Shown: piece by piece, positions 45,401 through 53,237 of the stretch
Position numbering within the stretch: the stretch's first letter is position 1
How the letters are laid out: each line of letters begins with the position of its first letter
Assembly (NCBI GenBank): GCA_964577315.1
Contig: CAZNYT010000004.1
Span: 4,028-68,027, forward strand
Length of the DNA: 64,000 nt
Origin: Desulfonatronospira sp964577315
GTDB lineage: Bacteria > Desulfobacterota > Desulfovibrionia > Desulfovibrionales > Desulfonatronovibrionaceae
Reading direction: 5' to 3'
The notes under the pieces: generated by a model
The model's input: the letters and a program-made list of their open reading frames with translations, nothing else
The model's database searches: none
Told to the model about the DNA's origin: nothing
Translations under genes and position numbers: made by a program

Positions 45401-47118
45401 AACAGCGGGGTTTCTACCTCAAAACCCAAGGGAGGAACCGGGTTTCTTTGGCAGATATCCGGTCTGGACCCCAGGGTCATACGGGTGGAGAAATGCTCCG
45501 CTTCGCGCTGGCGGTCTATGGCCGGATTGGTGACCACTGCTACATTCTCCTTGAAAAAGTCTGCCAGATTGGGAAGGGATTCCGGGTTGAAGCAGGCTAG
45601 GGGGGCGGTATGGCCCATGGAACCAATGGCCTCCCTGCCGCCTTGGGCCACTCTTTTACGGATATTCAGGTCGTATTTCTGCCAGCCGTAGGCGGCAAGA
45701 ATATTGCTGGTTGTAAGATTTTCCCCGGATACAAGGTTCAATTCCTGGCCGGTGAGCACTTCTTGGTCCGCATAAAAGGCGTTTTTAGGAATAGATCCCT
45801 TGGCTCCCGAAAGAGGTTGGGAGCATAGAAAAGAGGTTATTTTGTCGCTATCCAAGCGGTTTTGCATGATGCCCAGGAGTTGTTCCTGGTACATGCTGTA
45901 ATCCAGGACCTGGGCCCTGCATTCCCTGCCGGTGCGAATGGCTATTTTTTCTCCGGGAGCCAAGGGCCTAGGATCGCGCATGTTATTTTTAAGGTCCACA
46001 ACGCCTTTTTCAGAGGACAAGAAGTAGTGGGTATCGCTTTCCCCGAACCATAAGGGACGCAGGCCCAGGGCGTCCACGCTGCCCAGGCAGAGATCACCGT
46101 ATCTGGCCACAATAGCTGCCGGTCCCTGGGCAGAAGAGGGGAAAAACCAGCGGTACAGGGAATAAAGCCTTTTAAGCTCTTGGCGGTAGGAATCTGCCAG
46201 GCTGTTAATCGGAGGGAAAACCATTTCCAAAGCTTCCATCACGTCCAGGCCATGCTGGTGTATAAGCCCCTCCAGGATGCGGTTTAGGTTCTGGGAATCG
46301 CTGCCGCCGGGCACGAGCTTGATTCCCAGCATCCTGGCCGTGGTTTCCAGGCGTTCTATAGTATTGATTTCCCCGTTATGTCCCAGCAGGGAAAAGGGTT
46401 GGGAGCGCAGGACCGTGGGCAGGGTGTTTGTGGAATAGCGGCTGTGCCCCAGGGTCATGATGGAGAGCATGTCCGGGTCCCTTAGTTCCGGATAGACCTT
46501 GGGAAGCATGTCCGGATCTCCCTGGAGCTTATAAATAGCGCGGTCCAAGCTCAAGGATGCGGTTTCCAGCTCAGGTACTTTTTCTTCTAGCTTGGTCTGG
46601 GCAGTAAAGAGGTGTTTTGCTGCTGTGGGACGGGAGATTTCAGGGGCTATTCCTGCTACCTGCCAAAATAAAGGGGCTTCGGTAGAGGCTTTGGGACCAA
46701 GTTCCTGGTTGCGGGTATTACCTTCCAATTCCGTCAATAAATCAAAACCTTCATCTTCAAGAATACGGCGGGTGTCATTTTGGATTTCCCCCCCCTGACT
46801 CTGGTGGCTTAGGGGCAGCAGGAAATGGCCCACGAAAAACCCACGGCTTTCCGAGAGATAGGGGTTCAGTCCGTCTGCTGCTAGACGCTTGCTCCAGATG
46901 GCCCTGGGCAAATCTGTGGAAATGCCGCAGCCGTCCCCTTCCCCTTGAATATCACCGGAGCGGTGCCCCATTTTACGTAAACAATCTATGGTTTGAACAA
47001 TATTGGCATGTGAAGGGTTGCCCTGTTTCTCTATCAAGGCTATAAGTGCGCATGCGTCCCGTTCTAAATTGTTGAATTCATGAAGCATAATGGATTCCCA
47101 ATCGATGTTTGGCTCCAA
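42499..47118 (-). CDS. gltB: Glutamate synthase large subunit (GltB/Fd-GOGAT-like)
   Basis: A 1539-residue protein with the full order of the family: N-terminal class II amidotransferase with its Cys in RDACALIALIEKQG and GHRSGDIQGEGDGCGIS; a central domain; the FMN/3Fe-4S synthase domain with GEGGHLPGTKVS and GIGCVSCRRCHLDRCPMGI; and the C-terminal GXGXG helix region. It makes two glutamates from glutamine and 2-oxoglutarate. No small subunit gene lies beside it, so the electron donor may be ferredoxin or a distant GltD. ATG 47085 is an alternative start. Confidence 0.92.
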   Translation of the reverse strand: MEPNIDWESIMLHEFNNLERDACALIALIEKQGNPSHANIVQTIDCLRKMGHRSGDIQGEGDGCGISTDLPRAIWSKRLAADGLNPYLSESRGFFVGHFLLPLSHQSQGGEIQNDTRRILEDEGFDLLTELEGNTRNQELGPKASTEAPLFWQVAGIAPEISRPTAAKHLFTAQTKLEEKVPELETASLSLDRAIYKLQGDPDMLPKVYPELRDPDMLSIMTLGHSRYSTNTLPTVLRSQPFSLLGHNGEINTIERLETTARMLGIKLVPGGSDSQNLNRILEGLIHQHGLDVMEALEMVFPPINSLADSYRQELKRLYSLYRWFFPSSAQGPAAIVARYGDLCLGSVDALGLRPLWFGESDTHYFLSSEKGVVDLKNNMRDPRPLAPGEKIAIRTGRECRAQVLDYSMYQEQLLGIMQNRLDSDKITSFLCSQPLSGAKGSIPKNAFYADQEVLTGQELNLVSGENLTTSNILAAYGWQKYDLNIRKRVAQGGREAIGSMGHTAPLACFNPESLPNLADFFKENVAVVTNPAIDRQREAEHFSTRMTLGSRPDICQRNPVPPLGFEVETPLLLGGRGLEGILSLDREQELARKFNGALLEEVTSFFSGQGHDPHRIAVLDTTFDPEEGLEKALKDLADQAREQVRAGSMLLLLDDSSSFREGQVYIDPGLATAWVIEELVKSGLRRQASLVVRSGAVRNLHDIMFLVGLGAEAVNPYLLWRISASYAHEELSPFEAVQNTIKVLQAGMEKVMSTMGIHEICGYGRIFSSIGLTTDLAQKLQVSNFCASEDAGLGLEFMQNQARERLNRAASDTEQDLYSEPSRNPKVGRLLRKVALGKTGYAEMARSMEEIDRELPTGLRHLLSTREEEETNRLTQDNVDLSVGGHDLPLVIAAMSFGSQGENSFRAYALAARKANIVCLNGEGGEIPDMLGKFRHNRGQQIASGRFGVFMGLLNSTDYLEIKIGQGAKPGEGGHLPGTKVSSIVAEARKCKPGITLISPSNQHDIYSIEDLAQTITELKTAHPGAKVSVKIPVTSGVGTIAVGIAKAGADVINISGFEGGTGAAREHAKRYVGLPVEIGVKEAHRALSESGIREQVEIWCDGGVRNGHEVLKLVLLGANRVGLGTLALMGIGCVSCRRCHLDRCPMGISTQLRTKEQAEEKGVKGFWPRETEMEAENLSRLLGALGDELRMRLARMGISRLQDLVGRSDLLYQDIAGDKVDLAGLLQPPAQPVKDQQKESRNQVLRKPLNYLTKLISDLAMERFEAGDTRVSFAEDEVRSSDRAIGTYLAGAMERKYQDHKKLLASLRLGSSVPGNGLSAFGTSHLEVMVEGGSQDGAAKGSYGGSLGVLRGGNYQGLYIDGSTGKSFAYGAIQGLFMIQNMADSRACVRLSGADVVFGGRITSQVRDYLGNIAVRSHLKGFAFEYMTGGRAVVLGDPGPWICAGMTGGVVYQCLYPEYDFGQESVKIRLARGANVMITPVSQEGIQDIQDLLNPYIQELEKSLQTEEANAVRELLGQAGSRFVAIVPKPLWVKSAE

Positions 47119-47348
47119 GGTTCATGCCTTGAATAGCGCGTTAGAATCAAAATAAGCCCTGTAAACAATATTTCATATTTTAGTTAAAGCCTTTTGGCAA
47201 CATTTTTGGATGGCTTTACTTGTATTGACAAAATTGTAAAAAATTTTGGGATGCAAAAAATAGCCAGATAAAGTATAAGATCAGCGTTTTTGGTTCAGGA
47301 TCTATGTCCGCGAATTGGACCTGGGAGTATTATATCCTGGAGTGTAAT

Positions 47349-47639
47349 ACTACAACGAAACTTATTATCCAGAGGTCCGAGGATTCTGCAAACAGGCCGT
47401 AAAAACTCGCTCCAAGGCAGCGTATATCAAAATCTATATTTCTGGTGACCCGATTTCAGGAGGTGCTTGAATAGGGACCGTGAGCTTTTTATAGGCCTAC
47501 GATTTTGATGAACGCTGCCTAAGTCGCTCACACAGTTTACGCCCAGTTTGCAGAACCCTCGGACCTCGAGTACGAGTTGCTGCCATAATAGTAAGGCGGT
47601 TTATAAAGCCATGGTTATAGAACTAAGTTTCGTTGTAGT
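47349..47639. repeat. Inverted-repeat element, second family, copy A (long)
   Basis: The outer ends are perfect 16-bp inverted repeats: ACTACAACGAAACTTA at 47349 and TAAGTTTCGTTGTAGT ending at 47639. Nested inside are arms of about 65 bp (47375-47441 and 47502-47566) that pair imperfectly, beginning GGTCCGAGG and ending CCTCGGACC. No protein is encoded. It occupies half of the 610-base spacer between gltB and the NSS transporter. A short relative lies at 55090. Confidence 0.85.
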
Positions 47640-47728
47640 GGTAAGGGATGATTATTTAGGATCAGCATAAGGTAAAGGAAATGTTTGGTGCTTAAGGAGC
47701 CTGGAGTAAAAAACAAAGTGAGGTAGCC

Positions 47729-49090
47729 ATGCTGTATCAATTGGGTAGGGAAAGCTGGGCAACGCGAGCAGGTTTTATCTTGGCTGCTGCCGGATCAGCA
47801 GTGGGACTGGGCAATATCTGGCGTTTTCCGTACATGGTCGGGGAGCACGGCGGTGCTGCTTTTTTGATTATTTATCTCGTAGCCATTGTTCTCATCGGTT
47901 ATCCAGTGATGATCAATGAGATTGTCTTGGGCCGCAAGACCCATCGCAATCCGGTTGGTGCATTCAAGGCCCTGGCTCCGGGATCCCCTTGGTGGCTGGT
48001 AGGCGCGTTAGGGGTTCTCACTGGATTTGTGATTCTTTCCTACTATTCCGTAGTAGCAGGCTGGTCCCTGGCATATATTTACAAAGTTGTCATTTCCACT
48101 GCTGGAGACGTGGATCATGCTCAAGTGTTCATGGGGCATATCAGCAGCGTCTGGGAGCCCATAATCTGGCAGGGGATATTCATGGTCTTGACCGTAAGCA
48201 TCATCTCTGCAGGGGTAGTGCGGGGCATTCAGAGATGGGTGACCATTCTTATGCCTGTGATCTTGATTCTGTTGGGCATCTTGATTCTTCGCGCCGTGAC
48301 CTTGCCCGGAGCCGGGGAAGGTCTTGCCTACTACATGCAACCCAATTTCGAGGATATAACATCCAGGACCTTCCTGGCAGCCATAGCCCAGGCCTTTTTT
48401 ACCCTGAGCCTAGGCATGGGGGCCATTATTACCTACGGCAGCTACCTCCGGGACAAGGATGAGATTCCGGCAAACTCCGGGTATATAGTGGGTTTGGATA
48501 CCGGGGTGGCTCTGCTGGCTGGCTTGGCCATCTTTCCAGCGGTTTTTGCACTGGGTTTTTCTCCAGAGGAAGGGCCGGGACTGGTTTTCATTACCCTGCC
48601 CGGGGTGTTCGCAGAGATGCCCATGGGGGTGGTTTTCGGGGTTTTGTTTTTTGTTCTGCTTAGTATAGCAGCCTTAACCTCGGCGATCTCTCTATTGGAA
48701 GTAGTAACTGCCTGGCTTATAGATGAAAAGGGCTGGACCCGGAAAGGAGCCGCAGTTGTTATGGGCTTGCTCATTTTTGTGGTGGGTTTGCCTTCCACTT
48801 TGGGCTACAGCGTGTGGAGCGGGGTTTCCTTTCCTGGGCTGGGCACCGATATACTGGATACTTATGACTGGTTTGCCAACAGCATTCTGCTGCCCCTGGG
48901 CGGTTTGCTCACAGCCATATTTGTGGGGTATATCTGGGGAGCCAGGGCGGCGGTGCACGAGGCGAACAAGAGCAAGTCCAGGATCGCACTGGGTACCTGG
49001 TGGGTGGTGCTCATCCGCTACGTGGTCCCGGTCTTGATCGTGGTGATCATGATCATGGGGATATACGATTCCCTGGCTGGAAATGGTTGA
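47729..49090 (+). CDS. Sodium-dependent transporter, NSS family
   Basis: A 453-residue membrane protein with about 11 helices. The NSS start WATRAGFILAAAGSAVGLGN and IWRFPYMVGEHGGAAF carries the Na+ and substrate site of helix 1, and TLSLGMGAIITYGSYLRD is the helix 6 block. Bacterial members such as LeuT import amino acids with sodium. The substrate is unknown. A sodium-coupled carrier fits a salt-dependent life style but does not prove it. Confidence 0.92.
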   Translation: MLYQLGRESWATRAGFILAAAGSAVGLGNIWRFPYMVGEHGGAAFLIIYLVAIVLIGYPVMINEIVLGRKTHRNPVGAFKALAPGSPWWLVGALGVLTGFVILSYYSVVAGWSLAYIYKVVISTAGDVDHAQVFMGHISSVWEPIIWQGIFMVLTVSIISAGVVRGIQRWVTILMPVILILLGILILRAVTLPGAGEGLAYYMQPNFEDITSRTFLAAIAQAFFTLSLGMGAIITYGSYLRDKDEIPANSGYIVGLDTGVALLAGLAIFPAVFALGFSPEEGPGLVFITLPGVFAEMPMGVVFGVLFFVLLSIAALTSAISLLEVVTAWLIDEKGWTRKGAAVVMGLLIFVVGLPSTLGYSVWSGVSFPGLGTDILDTYDWFANSILLPLGGLLTAIFVGYIWGARAAVHEANKSKSRIALGTWWVVLIRYVVPVLIVVIMIMGIYDSLAGNG

Positions 49091-49133
49091 TGCTTGGTGT
49101 GACTGTAGTAATAAGCATCTAGTCTTTCTTATT

Positions 49134-49235
49134 GTTCCCACGCTCTGCGTGGGAACATTCCCCTCCCCGGACGCTCCGCGTCCATAATGACCGCAGGAGC
49201 GGTCAGGATACGTTCCCACTCAGAGCGTGGGAACG
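49134..49235. repeat. REP-like palindrome doublet
   Basis: Four hairpins follow each other: GTTCCCACGCTCTGCGTGGGAAC (49134, in two parts), GGACGCTCCGCGTCC (49169), GACCGCAGGAGCGGTC (49189) and CGTTCCCACTCAGAGCGTGGGAACG (49211, in two parts). The outer two are inverted copies of one another. GTTCCCACGC-type palindromes are known as scattered repeats in many proteobacteria, often linked to REP-associated transposases encoded elsewhere. Confidence 0.85.
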
Positions 49236-49273
49236 ATAACAGGTCTGTCACGCATCACAGTACAGGTGAATTT

Positions 49274-49684
49274 ATGTCCGGTAAAGATGTTCAAGAGTTC
49301 CTGGAAGAGTGGACCCATGACCCGCGTGGGGTTCGGCCTGTATTCCAGGCCCTTGCCGAGTATTTGAAGGAGAGGGGCGCGGTCACGGAGCTCAAAGTCC
49401 GCCCCGAAGTGAGCATCAGCCTGCGGGCGGGATTGGCAGAGCAGAAGGTGCGCCCCCTTTTTTGTCTCGTGGACGTAGTGGAGGACGCTGAGGGGCGCTG
49501 GCTTTCGGTGTGTTTTTATGCCCAGGCGGTGACCGATCCTGAGGAACGCGGGGATGTCGTGCCCCAAGGGCTTTTGGGGGAGGACGGCTATTGTTTTGAC
49601 GTGGACTCCCCGGATCCGGAGTTGGAAAGGTACTTAAAGCCCAGGATAGAGGAGTCCGTAAGATTTGCCAGGAACCAGGGCTGA
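49274..49684 (+). CDS. Hypothetical soluble protein
   Basis: A 136-residue acidic protein without signal or membrane segments and not recognised by me. It has alternating helix and strand: an N-terminal helix pair (VQEFLEEWTHDPRGVRPVFQ), then LFCLVDVVEDAEGRWLSVCFYAQAV, a central beta sheet, and a C-terminal helix ending VRFARNQG. ATG 49274 is chosen because the 5' extension to 49187 runs through the REP-like doublet. Expression may read through from the NSS transporter; no partner is evident. Confidence 0.7.
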   Translation: MSGKDVQEFLEEWTHDPRGVRPVFQALAEYLKERGAVTELKVRPEVSISLRAGLAEQKVRPLFCLVDVVEDAEGRWLSVCFYAQAVTDPEERGDVVPQGLLGEDGYCFDVDSPDPELERYLKPRIEESVRFARNQG

Positions 49685-49696
49685 TGCAGGCGCACT

Positions 49697-50590
49697 CTAA
49701 CTGTTTAGCCCCTTCAGGTAATTAATAGCGGATTTGGCTGCTATAGCTCCTTCACCCACGGCCACGCTTATCTGCAAAAAGCGTCCCACGCAGTCCCCGG
49801 CGGCAAACACCCCGGGCACGTTTGTTTTTTGGGCGTGATCTGCCTCGATAAATACCCCTTGAGTGATAATGCCCAGGGAATAGGCAAAGTCCAAAGAGGA
49901 GGCCTCGCCCATGGCTACAAACAATCCATCTATCTCCATCTTGGAGCCATCCTCCAGAATGGCTTTTTCCAGTACCTGTTCCCCTTCCAAGTGAGTGATC
50001 TTGTGAGTCAATACAGGGATCTCGGCCTTGTTCAGCCTCTCCAGATAATGTTCCGGGATAGTAGGCTGCTTCCCCTGGCTGCATATGCTTACGTCAGGGG
50101 TGTATTCCTTGAGCTCCAGGGCCTGGTTGGCTGCGAACACCCCTTCGCCTACCACCACTACCTTTTTGTTCCGGAAAAAGAAGGCGTCGCAGCTTACGCA
50201 ATAAGAAACGCCCTTGCCCTCGTATTGGGAAAGATTCTTGATTCCGGGCCGGATCCTGCTCACCCCAGTGGAAAGGATTACGGATCTGCCAAGGTATTCG
50301 TTCTGATCGGTCTTGATCTTGAAGGTCTGCTCCGGATCCTGGTGTATGGCCAGCACTTTTTCACAGCTTAGTTCAGCCCCGAATTTGGCGGCATGCTTGC
50401 ACCCCAGCTCGATAAGCTCGTTGCCCTTAATTCCCTCCGGGAACCCGAAATAATTATCTATGTCGTAGTTGCCTGCCACCTTAGGCTCGCATCCCAAGAT
50501 CAGGGTATCCAGTCCCGCCCTGGCAGTATATATGGCTGCGGAAAGACCTGCCGGCCCCTGCCCAATGATCACCACGTCCCTGGTACGCAT
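49697..50590 (-). CDS. Thioredoxin-reductase-like FAD oxidoreductase
   Basis: A 297-residue flavoprotein. The FAD motif GQGPAGLSAAIYTARAG starts the chain, the redox pair is in YCVSCDAFF (CxxC), the NAD(P) motif reads VVVVGEGVFAANQALEL, and the C-terminal FAD part reads TNVPGVFAAGDCVG. The NADPH motif GxGxxA is altered (GEGVFA), as in atypical thioredoxin reductases. The partner protein is unknown; no thioredoxin gene is next to it. Confidence 0.85.
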   Translation of the reverse strand: MRTRDVVIIGQGPAGLSAAIYTARAGLDTLILGCEPKVAGNYDIDNYFGFPEGIKGNELIELGCKHAAKFGAELSCEKVLAIHQDPEQTFKIKTDQNEYLGRSVILSTGVSRIRPGIKNLSQYEGKGVSYCVSCDAFFFRNKKVVVVGEGVFAANQALELKEYTPDVSICSQGKQPTIPEHYLERLNKAEIPVLTHKITHLEGEQVLEKAILEDGSKMEIDGLFVAMGEASSLDFAYSLGIITQGVFIEADHAQKTNVPGVFAAGDCVGRFLQISVAVGEGAIAAKSAINYLKGLNS

Positions 50591-51077
50591 AATATTCTCC
50601 TTTAAATTTTGGGTTAAAAATGGGGGACAGTTGCTAAAGTTTTACGATTCCTCGACATAATAAGTGGATTAGAACAAATAGTTCAGCAGTTTTTTTCTTG
50701 CGTTAAACGAATCTTAAAGCGGACGGGAGACATCCTCATAGCTGCTGCCCTACAGCAGATAAGGGGATTAATCCATCTGCGTAGATCTGTTTACCCCTTG
50801 AAATTTCTTCCATTTCACTGAGGCGAGATCTGCGGTTAAGTTCTTCTGGCTTCATTCTTCAAGCATCAGGGCAAAGATAAAGATTTTTTAGCCGCCCCAG
50901 ATAAATCCTCTTCGAGGGCTTACGCATTTAACGGGATAAACTGATCACGCTGATTTACGCTGATAAGAGAGCTTTATTTCTGGTTCATGGACATTAATGA
51001 GTGGATTTGTACAAAATCCACGGCTAACCGAAGAGCCAGTTTTATGAGGTCAGATAAGTTTAGTGTTTATCCTGGAG
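50591..51077. other. Intergenic region with degenerate repeats
   Basis: This 487-base spacer has no convincing gene. It includes CTGATCACGCTGATTTACGCTGAT at 50941 (in two pieces), a kind of sequence found scattered in many genomes and seen again near 62145, and a hairpin GTGGATTT-GTAC-AAAATCCAC at 51001. It probably holds the promoter of the flavoprotein gene and the end of the J-domain gene. Confidence 0.5.
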
Positions 51078-51419
51078 TTAACAAGGCCATATGGAGCGGT
51101 TCTCCATATCGTAGAACCTGGTCTTGAGCCATTCACCGTAACTGAGAACTTCTCCCTCCTGCACTGGACAATCCATAAACTCTGAAACCAGCCTGGAGTC
51201 CTGAAGCAGAGTAGGTCGAATGTCTTTTCCCAGAAGCATGTCCTTAGCCTCGTTTATAAGGGCTGCGAAACTGTCCGCCCAGGCATTATCCGGATTCTTG
51301 TCCGGATGATGCAGGGTGATCATTCGGTAATAGGAATACAGTATTTCGGATCTGGAAGCACAAATGTCCACTCCCAAAATTTCCGAGGCCATTTGCATGT
51401 GATTCTTTAAAAGAGTCAT
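51078..51419 (-). CDS. Small J-domain protein
   Basis: A 113-residue protein: a J-domain spans residues about 12-70 with the catalytic HPD in ITLHHPDKNPDNAWADSFAA. The rest, ending VLSYGEWLKTRFYDMENRS, is unassigned. It lacks the Gly/Phe and zinc parts of DnaJ, so it would recruit an Hsp70 for a special client. Alone, with its own spacer on both sides; similar small J proteins are common in sulfate reducers. Confidence 0.8.
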   Translation of the reverse strand: MTLLKNHMQMASEILGVDICASRSEILYSYYRMITLHHPDKNPDNAWADSFAALINEAKDMLLGKDIRPTLLQDSRLVSEFMDCPVQEGEVLSYGEWLKTRFYDMENRSIWPC

Positions 51420-51587
51420 AATACGTTCCTGGTAGCAATGACTAATGTGAAGATCAATGTTGTAGTTATTTCAGTGATAGTGAGTTCCCAACAATGTACA
51501 AGCTATTTGTACCTCCTGTTTTGATATTCTCCCTTGATACCAGGAGGTGAAAAGCCCTGCCTTGACCTAGGTCAATTCCGTGCAAAA

Positions 51588-52337
51588 TCATGCAGCGGTG
51601 TCTGGCTCAGGGCTTTCTGCAGGTTGTTTTGCGCTCTGGGCACCGTATTGCAGGGCATTGGTGGGACATGCTCCCACACACCGCATACAGCGCATGCACC
51701 GAGTGGAGAGACGGGCCGGCTCCTTGGTCTGCTTCACTTGTTCAATAGCGGGCTCCAGGATGCCGCCCAAGGGACAAGCCTGGGTACAGGTCTTACAGCT
51801 CTTGCATTCCGGGCCTATGCTCATCTGATACCTGGCGGTGCGTCCGAGCTGGGCCCCCAAAACCCCCCAGGGACAGATATGGGAGCAGAATCCCCTGGGA
51901 TAGTACAGTCCTCCCAGAATGGTGGCCAAGGTGACCTGAACCCCCATCATGCCTAGGGGAACCAGCCAGACCCATTGGGATCCGGTTACGTTCCAGTGCA
52001 AAAAGGCAAATGCGCTCAGGAATACCAAAGTGAAACCGTATCCGAACCATGGATGTGCTAAAATCCGGGGCAGTTTCTTGTTTCTGGAAAAACGGCTCAC
52101 ACCATGATCTATCCAGGCCCCGTTGGGGCAGATCCAACCGCAGAAGACCCGCCCTGCGAACAAGGCGGCCAATAAGGCCCCGATCACGAACAGGATGTTG
52201 AAATAAAAGATGCTCAGGCCCAGCAGCAATGCGGACAGAAGTATGGCGAAGAGCTGGGTGGTGTTGCGGATATTCTGGAACATGGACTTGGCTTGAGTAC
52301 AGCTTGATCCGTTGTTCCTGGATTTGGTTCTGGCCAT
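51588..52337 (-). CDS. Membrane 4Fe-4S protein (NapH/YccM-like)
   Basis: A 249-residue membrane protein with four or five hydrophobic helices, the motif CGWICPNGAWIDH near the second, and two ferredoxin-type cluster sites at the C-terminus: CKSCKTCTQACPLG and CMRCMRCVGACPTNAL. Such proteins pass electrons from the quinone pool to the periplasm. It follows the ArsR-rhodanese gene by 39 bases and is probably under its control, which points to sulfide, polysulfide or redox stress. Confidence 0.85.
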   Translation of the reverse strand: MARTKSRNNGSSCTQAKSMFQNIRNTTQLFAILLSALLLGLSIFYFNILFVIGALLAALFAGRVFCGWICPNGAWIDHGVSRFSRNKKLPRILAHPWFGYGFTLVFLSAFAFLHWNVTGSQWVWLVPLGMMGVQVTLATILGGLYYPRGFCSHICPWGVLGAQLGRTARYQMSIGPECKSCKTCTQACPLGGILEPAIEQVKQTKEPARLSTRCMRCMRCVGACPTNALQYGAQSAKQPAESPEPDTAA

Positions 52338-52376
52338 GCTCTCCTCCTGGATGAATTTTCGGTGTTAAAGTTTTTT

Positions 52377-53045
52377 TCAGTAACTGGTTTCTATGGTTAA
52401 ACCAGCTGCCTGCCACTCATGCACTCCCTCCGGAATGCGCACGGCATCAAATCCCTGGGAGCGCAAAACCTCCACTGCTTCACTGGCCAGAAGACAGTAC
52501 GGTCCACGGCAGTAGGCCACAATCTTGCGCTCCTTGGGTAGCTCGGACAAGCGCGTATCCAACTCCTGCAGGGGGACGGATATTGCGCCAGGAATGTGCC
52601 CAGCCCGGTATTCTTCAGCAGGGCGGACATCCAGCACAGTGATCTCGTCCTCCTGCACCCGCTGCTTAAGACCTTGACGGTCCAGCCTTTCCAAATACGG
52701 GTCGTTGTTGATGACTTCCCGGACTATGTTTTGAAATTCGGCCAAGCGTTTTTCAGCCAGGGTGCACAAGGAGCGGAAAAATTCACATACTGACTGGTCT
52801 GCGATATGGTAAGTCACGTGCTGGGCCTGCTTATTTGCATCTATGAGTCTGGATTCGCGCAATATCTGCAGGTGCCTGGAGGTATTGGCCAAGCTCAGTC
52901 CGGCTTCCCGGGCTAGGTTGTCCACGGTGCGCGGTCCGTGGCGCAAAAGATCCACGAGCTCCAGTCTCTTGGGGCTGGACAGGGCTTTTCCCACCCGGGC
53001 TAATTGTTCGTATATGCTGTTCTTGATTTCGGTTCGGTGTTTCAT
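52377..53045 (-). CDS. ArsR-family regulator with rhodanese domain
   Basis: A 222-residue fusion. Residues about 10-95 are an ArsR winged helix (SSPKRLELVDLLRHGPRTVDNLAREAGLSLANTSRHLQIL). Residues about 120-220 are a rhodanese domain with DVRPAEEYRAGHIPGAISVPL and the active loop CRGPYC holding the catalytic Cys. The class is thought to sense reactive sulfur or related thiols. A perfect 34-bp palindrome stands 29 bases before its start, so it probably represses itself and the Fe-S gene. Confidence 0.92.
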   Translation of the reverse strand: MKHRTEIKNSIYEQLARVGKALSSPKRLELVDLLRHGPRTVDNLAREAGLSLANTSRHLQILRESRLIDANKQAQHVTYHIADQSVCEFFRSLCTLAEKRLAEFQNIVREVINNDPYLERLDRQGLKQRVQEDEITVLDVRPAEEYRAGHIPGAISVPLQELDTRLSELPKERKIVAYCRGPYCLLASEAVEVLRSQGFDAVRIPEGVHEWQAAGLTIETSY

Positions 53046-53073
53046 TTTTGACTCCAGCTAACGCTACATAGCT

Positions 53074-53107
53074 ATTCATTATTCAATTGATCAATTGAAT
53101 AATGAAT
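53074..53107. promoter_or_regulatory. 34-bp perfect palindrome, operator of the ArsR-rhodanese gene
   Basis: Two 17-base arms, ATTCATTATTCAATTGA and its exact complement, meet without spacer. The inner ATTCAATTGATCAATTGAAT looks like an ArsR-family operator. It lies 29-62 bases before the start codon, where a promoter is expected. Confidence 0.88.
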
Positions 53108-53166
53108 AAAAAAAAGTCTGTCAAGCAAATTTTCTCAAAAAAGAGTTGCTCGCGGGTTCAAGAGAA

Positions 53167-53205
53167 ACCGCCCCTGGCTTTGTCCTGAATCAGGGCAGGG
53201 GCGGT
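53167..53205 (-). terminator. Terminator after the radical SAM maturase gene
   Basis: Arms of 10 bp, ACCGCCCCTG and CAGGGGCGGT, followed on the minus strand by TTTCTCTT. It lies 32 bases beyond the stop of the maturase gene and should end the riboswitch-controlled transcript. Confidence 0.75.
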
Positions 53206-53237
53206 GTGCTGTAGGAAGGTGCCTGACGAATTTGTGG

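Noticed and set aside
51001..51021. Hairpin GTGGATTT-GTAC-AAAATCCAC as terminator of the J-domain gene
   Set aside because: No T-run follows on the minus strand; it may be part of a decayed repeat.
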